From assembly GCA_964390795.1 (NCBI GenBank), contig CAYMLQ010000062.1, forward strand, positions 1 to 20,591: 20,591 nt of DNA. The letters are read 5' to 3'. The stretch's first letter is position 1; every line of letters starts with the position of its first letter. Position numbers and translations under genes: made by a program. The stretch is from CAYMLQ01 sp964390795 (GTDB lineage Bacteria; Verrucomicrobiota; Kiritimatiellia; RFP12; UBA1067). The notes under the pieces were generated by a model. That model did no database searches, was not told the origin of the DNA, and saw only the letters and a list, made by a program, of their open reading frames with translations. Of the stretch, positions 1 to 5,280 are shown piece by piece.

Positions 1-2
1 CG

Positions 3-725
3 GAGCAGGTCGCGACAGGCCACTACGCGCGCTTGCAGACGGACGAACAGAACCGTCCGCTCCTGCTGCGCGGCGTTGACCCAAACAAAGATCAAACCTA
101 CTTCCTGCACGCCATCGCGCCGGAGACGCTGCGCCACGTGCGCTTACCGCTGGGCGGCATGACCAAGCCCGAGGTCCGGGCAATCGCTCAGGCCAACGGT
201 CTCGTCAATGCCGAGCGGGCGGAAAGTCAGGACGTCTGCTTCGCCGGGCCGGAAGGCCACTTCGCCGAATTCCTGCGGCGCCAGTTCCAAGGCCGCGCCA
301 CACCCGGCGTGTTCGTCGACGAGACCGGCCGCGCACTCGGCCACCACACCGGCATCCACGCGTACACGATCGGCCAGCGCCGCGGGCTCGGCTTCGCGAC
401 GGGCGAGCGGGTCAAGGTGATCGCCATCGATCCGGCCACGGGCACCATCACGGTGAGCGACCGGCCCGAGGCGGCCTGCGCCGTCACCTGCCACGCCGAG
501 GCGTTCGTCTGGCATCGCGACCCGCTCGCGGCGGGCGCCCGCGCGACAGCGCAGGTGCGCTACCGCCAGCATGCCGTAGCCGCCACGGTCGAGGCGATCA
601 GCGCCGGGGGACGTTCACTGCGCGTCCGCTTTGACGAGCCGGTCTTCGGCGTCACGCCCGGCCAGTCGCTCGTGCTCTACGACGGCGACCTCGTGCTGGG
701 CGGCGGCCGGATGGTGAGAGCGTAG
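3..725 (+). CDS. mnmA: tRNA-specific 2-thiouridylase MnmA, 3' part (5' end outside window)
   Basis: MnmA activates U34 of tRNA-Lys, -Glu and -Gln with ATP and inserts sulfur to give the 2-thiouridine of mnm5s2U; it is cytoplasmic. The reading frame is open from base 3 and starts inside the conserved VATGHYAR block, so 240 residues are present against about 360 for the family. The N-terminal PP-loop (SGGVDSS) and first catalytic cysteine lie off the left edge. Visible family blocks are LLRGVDPNKDQTYFL, then ESQDVCFAG, which carries the second catalytic cysteine (the residue that takes the persulfide), then GHHTGIHAYTIGQRRGLGF, followed by the C-terminal beta-barrel. The stop is TAG at 723-725. 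The first ATG-like start in the window is internal and is not the true start. Identification is secure; the start is not visible. Confidence 0.96.
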   Translation, partial: EQVATGHYARLQTDEQNRPLLLRGVDPNKDQTYFLHAIAPETLRHVRLPLGGMTKPEVRAIAQANGLVNAERAESQDVCFAGPEGHFAEFLRRQFQGRATPGVFVDETGRALGHHTGIHAYTIGQRRGLGFATGERVKVIAIDPATGTITVSDRPEAACAVTCHAEAFVWHRDPLAAGARATAQVRYRQHAVAATVEAISAGGRSLRVRFDEPVFGVTPGQSLVLYDGDLVLGGGRMVRA

Positions 726-728
726 GGG

Positions 729-754
729 TCAGTGTTCAGGGTTCAGTGTTCAGG
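729..754. repeat. Heptamer tandem repeat, TCAGTGT type
   Basis: Three full 7-bp units (TCAGTGT, TCAGGGT, TCAGTGT) and a partial fourth (TCAGG) follow directly on one another, starting 3 bp after the mnmA stop codon. The array at 2397-2429 has the same period and a related unit, TCAACGC. Function unknown. Confidence 0.8.
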
Positions 755-835
755 TTGCCCCCCCCGCAGACTCGCCACGCGTCTGCCTGCGTGGACGGCA
801 ATATGAATCAGGAAAGCAGCCAGGGAGGGCAACCT
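752..835. repeat. Nested inverted repeat in the gap after mnmA
   Basis: AGGTTGCCC at 752-760 is the exact reverse complement of GGGCAACCT at 827-835. Inside the 66-bp interval lies a second perfect hairpin, GCAGAC (766-771) with GTCTGC (781-786) and a 9-nt loop. Neither stem is followed by a T-tract, so a classical intrinsic terminator is not supported. The rest of 726-979 holds no convincing gene; an open frame at 746-943 lacks codon bias and a ribosome binding site. Confidence 0.55.
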
Positions 836-964
836 CTCATACTATGCGGAAACAAATTAGAGCGGCCCTTCCCTACAACGAACGCTCTTTCTCACACCAC
901 GCGATACACCATGCGATCCCGATTTCTCTTCCTGTTTTCCTGAGTTCCAGATTTCTCCCCGTCC

Positions 965-973
965 TGCTATACT
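965..973 (+). promoter_or_regulatory. Extended -10 promoter element for the permease gene
   Basis: TGCTATACT at 965-973 fits an extended -10 box (TGn followed by TATACT). No good -35 box lies 16-18 bp upstream. Transcription would begin about 7 bp downstream, close to the ATG at 980, which would make the message nearly leaderless. This is read from consensus only. Confidence 0.35.
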
Positions 974-979
974 GGGGCC

Positions 980-2446
980 ATGAGCGAGAGTAAGATGAAC
1001 GGGGCGGAGGACGGCGCGGGCGACTCTGCGGAGTTTGAGCGCGAGCCGGTTCCGCCGTCGGCGCAACTGGGGTTCCGCAATTTTCTCGGCGTCTACGCGG
1101 GCGAGAACATCGCGGGAACCGAACTGATGATCGGGCCGCTCTTCGTGGCGGCGGGCGTGAGCGCCTTCGACCTGATTCTGGGACTGCTGGCGGGCAACGT
1201 GCTGGCCGTGCTGAGCTGGATGTTCATGACCGCGCCCATCGCGGTGCGCGCGCGTCTGACGCTCTACTACCACTTGGAGCGCATCTGCGGGCGGCGCCTG
1301 GTGACGCTCTACAACCTCGCCAACGGCCTGATGTTCTGCTGCCTCGCCGGGGCGATGGTGACGATCTCAGCCACCGCAGTCGGCGTGCTGCTGAAGTTTC
1401 CGATGCCTTCGCTAAGCGACCTGTTGCCAAACAGTTGGGGCTGGTGCGCGGCCGTGCTCGCCGTGGGGTTCATCATCGCGGCCGTCGCGGCCAAAGGCTA
1501 CCGCTTCGTGGCGTGGGTGGCGGATCTGGCCGCGCCGTGGATGGTCTTCGTGTTTCTCGGCTTCGGCATCGTGGGCCTCAAGGAATTCCTTCAGGCGACC
1601 GGCCATCCTTTCCACAGCGCCTCAGACGCGTGGCACCTCTTCAGCGGCGTGATCTGGAAGGGCGGCGATCCGCTGCCGGGCCAGCTCAAATTCACCTTCT
1701 GGCATGTGGTCTTTTTCGCCTGGTTCTGCAACATGGCGGTCCACGTCGGCATGTCCGACCTGAGCCTGCTGCGTTTCGCGCGCAAGTCCTGGTATTCGGT
1801 GGCGGCGGCCGCGGGCATGTACCTAGGCCACTTCATGGCGTGGATCTGCGCGGCCGTGCTCTTCGCCCTGCAGCTCCATACGGACGCCGCGAACACGACG
1901 CCGCTGCCCGGCCCCATGGCCTCTGCGGCCTGCGGGCTGGCCGGATTGATCTGTGTCGTTGTGGCGGGTTGGACCACGGCGAACCCGACCATCTACCGCG
2001 CCGGACTGGCGTTTCAGGCGGTGATGCCCACCGTTTCGCGCGTGAAGGTGACCTTCGTTACGGGCATGCTGGCGGCGGTGGCCGGCATGTTTCCGGCGGT
2101 CACGATGCGGCTGCTCGACTTTGTGGCGCTCTACGGGCTGTTGCTGATGCCCATGGGCGCCGTGCTGTTCATGGATTTCTGGGTGCTGCCGCGCCTGGGA
2201 CTGCGCTCCATGCTGGCCGCGGAGACGGGCATCACATGGAACGCGGCGGCCGCCTGGTCGTGGTTCGGCACGCTGGCCGCCTGCCTGCTGCTCGTGAAGT
2301 ACGCGGGCATTCCGATTTTCTTTGTGGGGCTGCCGGGCTGGTTCATCGCCTCGGCGGTGTATGTGGGCATGAGCCGGTGGCAACAAGGGAATAACTCTCA
2401 ACGCTCAACGCTCAACGTTCAACGCTCAAGAGGAGAGACGCCATGA
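980..2446 (+). CDS. NCS1/CodB-like nucleobase:cation symporter family permease
   Basis: A 488-residue inner-membrane protein with about 12 hydrophobic segments between residues 31 and 470, matching the length and topology of nucleobase:cation symporter-1 transporters (cytosine, uracil, allantoin, hydantoin). The block GWTTANPTIYRAG, from residue 330, resembles the WTTNxxNLYSA segment of CodB, and the first helix has the GxxxGENIAGTELM-type unwound glycine-rich look of the family. The substrate is not predictable. The first 28 residues are charged and poorly conserved in character, so ATG 995, preceded by GAGAG at 986-990, is a possible alternative start. The last 17 or so residues are encoded by a 7-bp tandem repeat, so the C-terminus looks like an added tail. 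Its stop overlaps the start of the next small gene by 4 bp (ATGA), indicating a coupled two-gene operon. Confidence 0.75.
   Translation: MSESKMNGAEDGAGDSAEFEREPVPPSAQLGFRNFLGVYAGENIAGTELMIGPLFVAAGVSAFDLILGLLAGNVLAVLSWMFMTAPIAVRARLTLYYHLERICGRRLVTLYNLANGLMFCCLAGAMVTISATAVGVLLKFPMPSLSDLLPNSWGWCAAVLAVGFIIAAVAAKGYRFVAWVADLAAPWMVFVFLGFGIVGLKEFLQATGHPFHSASDAWHLFSGVIWKGGDPLPGQLKFTFWHVVFFAWFCNMAVHVGMSDLSLLRFARKSWYSVAAAAGMYLGHFMAWICAAVLFALQLHTDAANTTPLPGPMASAACGLAGLICVVVAGWTTANPTIYRAGLAFQAVMPTVSRVKVTFVTGMLAAVAGMFPAVTMRLLDFVALYGLLLMPMGAVLFMDFWVLPRLGLRSMLAAETGITWNAAAAWSWFGTLAACLLLVKYAGIPIFFVGLPGWFIASAVYVGMSRWQQGNNSQRSTLNVQRSRGETP
2397..2429. repeat. Heptamer tandem repeat, CTCAACG type, inside the permease 3' end
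   Basis: Three exact copies of CTCAACG (2397-2417), one TTCAACG (2418-2424) and a partial CTCAA (2425-2429). Because 7 is not a multiple of 3, the array is read in all three phases and encodes a non-hydrophobic, Ser/Arg/Asn-rich tail after the last membrane helix. It ends immediately before the AGGAGAG ribosome binding site of the next gene. Confidence 0.85.
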
Positions 2447-2622
2447 TCCGACGGCTCTGTTTCGTGCTCTCTTACGTGGCGCTGGCAGGCGTCCTGCTCG
2501 CGCCGATGCTCTACTTCGCGGACGCGCTGGATAAGTCCGCGATGAAGACCGTGATGTCCGTTACCACACTGGTGTGGTTCGTCTGCGGCGGCATCGTTCG
2601 CGCACGGTCACGGGTCATGTAG
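2443..2622 (+). CDS. Small two-helix membrane protein, possible permease partner
   Basis: A 59-residue frame that starts at the ATG overlapping the permease stop (ATGA) and ends at TAG 2620-2622. A strong Shine-Dalgarno, AAGAGGAGAG, lies 6-8 bp upstream. The protein is basic at the N-terminus (MIRRL), with hydrophobic helices at about residues 5-26 and 34-52 and a basic RARSR tail, so both ends are predicted cytoplasmic. I do not recognise a named family. Tight coupling to a transporter gene resembles the small accessory membrane subunits or chaperones seen with some secondary transporters (for example the DUF3311 partners of SSS symporters), but that role is inferred from context only. Codon use (GC-rich third positions) matches the neighbours, which supports a real gene. 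Confidence 0.7.
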   Translation: MIRRLCFVLSYVALAGVLLAPMLYFADALDKSAMKTVMSVTTLVWFVCGGIVRARSRVM

Positions 2623-2633
2623 TCGCTTCATCG

Positions 2634-2707
2634 GGACGCCTCCCCGCAGGCGTCCGCAGGGCACTGTGGCGGCACCGGGGACCGGCGGCGGGTTCGGGGA
2701 CCCCGCC
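2634..2707. terminator. Hairpin cluster between convergent genes, possible bidirectional terminator
   Basis: GGACGCCT (2634-2641) pairs perfectly with AGGCGTCC (2648-2655) across a 6-nt loop. A second stem, GGCGGG (2687-2692) with CCCGCC (2702-2707), follows. They sit between the permease operon and the convergent acyl-CoA synthetase gene, where a terminator is expected. Neither has a T-tract on either side, so factor-independent termination is not shown; they may instead be copies of interspersed GC-rich palindromes. Confidence 0.4.
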
Positions 2708-2733
2708 CTACCAGACGACGCAGGCGGGCTCGC

Positions 2734-4401
2734 CTATTCGTCCAGCTTGCCCTGATATACGCAGCGCCGGACCTTCTGGATCGACGTGCGCTCGAGGGGT
2801 TCGCGCTGCACGACGAGTTTGCGCGGATGCTTGTATTCCGCGATCTTCTCGCACTGCTTGCGCACAGCTTCGTGGAGCAACGCCTCGACCTTCTCCCAGG
2901 GCGGCGCCTCACCGTGATGTGCCGCCTTGATGGCGTCGAAATCGGGCGATAACAACGCGCCCACCCGCTCGCCCGGTATGCCTCCGATGGTGTAGCCCAC
3001 AACGACCACGTCGGCGATGAACGGATCGCGCGAAATGACGTTCTCCACCTCTTCGGGGTAGATGTTCTTGCCCTCGCGGTTGACGATCAGCGCCTTCTTG
3101 CGGCCGCGGATGGTGAGATATCCTTCCTTGTCAGCCGACGCCAGATCACCGGTGCGCAGCCAGTCGCCGTCGAACGCCTCGCGCGTGGCTTCGAGATTCC
3201 TGAAATACCCCTTCATCACGATAGGCCCGCGCACTTGAAGTTCGCCGATACCCTGCTCGTTGGCGTCGGCGATTCGGATTTCAATGTTCGGTAGCTTCTT
3301 GCCGATCGTCCCGAGGTGCGGCGCGCGAACGCTGTTGATCGACACCACCGGCGAGCATTCGGTGAGTCCGTACCCCTCCAGTACCGTGATCCCCAACCTG
3401 CTAAACCCCTGCAAGATGTGAAGCGGGCATGGCGCGCCGCCCATCGCAATGAAGCGCAAGCGCCCGCCCAGACCCTTGCGCACGCTCCGGCCGACGAGCC
3501 GTCCGCAGCCGCACTTCAGCAGCGCCTGCGCCAGCCGGCTGTCCTTCAGCTTGCCCTCGATCTTGCCAAGAAGCTTCTCGGCCAGCAAAGGCACGGCCAT
3601 CAGGATCGTGGGCCGCAGGGTCTTGAAGTCGTCGCCGACCGTGCGCACGTTATCGACAAAACACAGGCCGCATCCCTTGTAAAGCGGCAGCACCAGATTA
3701 GCAAGAAACGAAAAGGAGTGGAAAAGCGGCAGCACGACCAGAAAATCATCCGCCGTCGTGACCACGTTCTTGCCGATGGCATCCAACGCCCCGGCCACGT
3801 CGCTGCAGAAATTGGTGTGTGAGAGCAGCGCGCCCTTAGGCTTGCCCGTCGTGCCGGAGGTGTAGATGACCGAGGCGATGTCCTGCGGCGCAGGCTTGTG
3901 CGCGTCATACCACGCCAGCGGCCGATCCCCGACGCCGGCGCGCAGCGCCTCATAGCTGTAACACGGGCGGCCTGCAAGCGGAGAGGGCTCCGTGTCGCCT
4001 TCGCACAGGACGACCGCGCGGACATCGGGCACGTCCGGCAGAACCGCTTCGAGAAGCTCCCGGTGACTCGTCTCGGTGATGACCAGAACCGCGCCGGAGT
4101 CCCGCAGAATATGCGTCACCTCTTCGGATCGCAGCTTCGGGTCGAGCGGCACGACCGGCACGCCCGCGCCCGCAATCGCCAGATAGGTCTCCACCCATTC
4201 GGGTCCGTTCTCAAGAATGACCGCGACGCGCTCTTCACCCGGCTTGAGCCCAAGCCCGCCGAACGCTTCGGCCATCTGGCTGACGCCCGTGGACAGCTCC
4301 AGATAGGTCCGGCTCAGCCAGACGCCGTCGCGCCGGTACCTCAACGCTTTGCGCCCCGGCCACGTGGCCACCGCGTTTTCTAGGAGGGTCCGAATCGTCA
4401 T
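2734..4401 (-). CDS. AMP-forming acyl-CoA synthetase (long-chain fatty acid CoA ligase-like)
   Basis: A 555-residue ANL-superfamily adenylating enzyme expected to convert a carboxylic acid, ATP and CoA into acyl-CoA, AMP and PPi in the cytoplasm. The P-loop-like A3 motif YTSGTTGKPKG is at residues 180-190, the A5 motif GYGLTECS at 343-350, the RTGD aspartate at 416-419 and the hinge GRKKALIV at 433-440; the C-terminal lysine of A10 is at about 543 in TSIQKVRR, where the usual glycine before the lysine is glutamine. Length and the FHSFSF segment (227-232) fit FadD-like or long-chain acyl-CoA ligases more than acetyl-CoA synthetases. No carrier-protein domain follows, so a stand-alone ligase is more likely than an NRPS piece. 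GGAG lies 5 bp before the ATG. It starts 34 bp after the stop of the secreted SGNH hydrolase on the same strand, so co-transcription is possible. Acyl chain specificity is unknown. Confidence 0.9.
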   Translation of the reverse strand: MTIRTLLENAVATWPGRKALRYRRDGVWLSRTYLELSTGVSQMAEAFGGLGLKPGEERVAVILENGPEWVETYLAIAGAGVPVVPLDPKLRSEEVTHILRDSGAVLVITETSHRELLEAVLPDVPDVRAVVLCEGDTEPSPLAGRPCYSYEALRAGVGDRPLAWYDAHKPAPQDIASVIYTSGTTGKPKGALLSHTNFCSDVAGALDAIGKNVVTTADDFLVVLPLFHSFSFLANLVLPLYKGCGLCFVDNVRTVGDDFKTLRPTILMAVPLLAEKLLGKIEGKLKDSRLAQALLKCGCGRLVGRSVRKGLGGRLRFIAMGGAPCPLHILQGFSRLGITVLEGYGLTECSPVVSINSVRAPHLGTIGKKLPNIEIRIADANEQGIGELQVRGPIVMKGYFRNLEATREAFDGDWLRTGDLASADKEGYLTIRGRKKALIVNREGKNIYPEEVENVISRDPFIADVVVVGYTIGGIPGERVGALLSPDFDAIKAAHHGEAPPWEKVEALLHEAVRKQCEKIAEYKHPRKLVVQREPLERTSIQKVRRCVYQGKLDE

Positions 4402-4435
4402 ATGGCTCCGTTGCCGAGCGAACGGGGTTTACCCG

Positions 4436-5197
4436 CTATTTCTTCGCCGCGTCCAGTTTACCGTCGGGACCGGTGGCTGTGCTCGCGGCTTTGAGAGCCG
4501 CCGCGGCAGCGGCCTCCGACGCCTTGCCGGTGCCCAGCGCCGTCCGCACGCAGTCGCCGACCGCCTTGGCCTGCATCTTCTTAGCCTCGTTCTTGAAATG
4601 GAAGGTGTCACTCCAGTTGGCGTCGCGGTCGAGCGGATCCATCAGCGCAAAGAGGTCGTCGGTCGGAACCCCCTCCTCGGCCATCACCCGCGCGGCGATG
4701 ACGTTCAGCTCCCTGGCCTTCGCGGTGAGCGCCGGATCTTTGAGCGGGGTCGAACTCGCCCAGACAATCTTCGCCCCCTTTCCCTTCTCCTTGATCAGCT
4801 TGATCGCGGCACGGAGACACGTCTCCCAGTCCTGCCGGTCACTCGAAAGGCTGTGGAGCCCGTTGTTGAAGTGGACGACCGCATAGTCGGCCTCGCCGAG
4901 AAAGAGGGCGAGCGAGCGCAGATAGCTTTTGTCGCACACGCACTTCGAGGTTGCGAAGAACGTGACGTAGGCCGTGCCTGCCAACTCCTGACAGACTTCC
5001 TTATTGTAACCGTTGCAGATCGAATCGCCCACCAGAAGCACGCGCGGCAACTTAGTGTCGTTGGCGTTGTAGGCGTATGAGACGATCCATTCCGTCGCCT
5101 CTCGCGGATGCTCCACACGCATCTTGGGCTGCTCCTGTGCCGAGAGAAAAAGCCCCGCCAAACACAGTCCGACCGTCAACATAAACCTGTGACACAT
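4436..5197 (-). CDS. Secreted SGNH/GDSL-family hydrolase
   Basis: The ATG at 5197 was chosen over the longer frame (to 5281) because AAAGGAAGAG precedes it and it opens directly into a signal peptide (MCHRFMLTVGLCLAGLFLSA, cleavage near residue 20). The 253-residue product shows SGNH blocks: block I VLLVGDSICNG with nucleophile Ser59, a block III-like HFNNGLHSL around residues 109-117 with candidate oxyanion Asn111/112, and block V SDTFHF with Asp197 and His200 completing a Ser-Asp-His triad. The C-terminus is an alanine- and lysine-rich tail. Such proteins are secreted esterases or lipases; in polysaccharide-degrading bacteria many remove acetyl groups from glycans, which fits the neighbourhood but is inference. 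It lies 83 bp downstream of the repeat-protein gene and just upstream of the ligase gene. Confidence 0.85.
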   Translation of the reverse strand: MCHRFMLTVGLCLAGLFLSAQEQPKMRVEHPREATEWIVSYAYNANDTKLPRVLLVGDSICNGYNKEVCQELAGTAYVTFFATSKCVCDKSYLRSLALFLGEADYAVVHFNNGLHSLSSDRQDWETCLRAAIKLIKEKGKGAKIVWASSTPLKDPALTAKARELNVIAARVMAEEGVPTDDLFALMDPLDRDANWSDTFHFKNEAKKMQAKAVGDCVRTALGTGKASEAAAAAALKAASTATGPDGKLDAAKK

Positions 5198-5280
5198 AGT
5201 CCGCTCTTCCTTTCTTGATCCCCTGCGGCCGCACACGAAAGGCGCCCTGTAGTCGTTCTTCTCAGACCCTTCGCGCCTCA

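Noticed and set aside
729..754. CRISPR-like array
   Set aside because: Units are 7 bp and contiguous, with no spacers; no cas genes in the window.
746..943. A 65-codon open frame after mnmA
   Set aside because: It overlaps the heptamer array and nested inverted repeats, lacks a ribosome binding site and reads as random sequence.
1435..2394. A 319-codon open frame on the plus strand
   Set aside because: Another frame of the permease gene; rich in Arg and Gly with no hydrophobic pattern or motif.
2634..2655. Classical rho-independent terminator
   Set aside because: The stem is strong, but no run of T follows on either strand, so it is listed only as a possible terminator.
4349..5080. A 243-codon open frame on the plus strand
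   Set aside because: Opposite the SGNH hydrolase, whose Ser, Asn, Asp and His blocks show the minus strand is coding.
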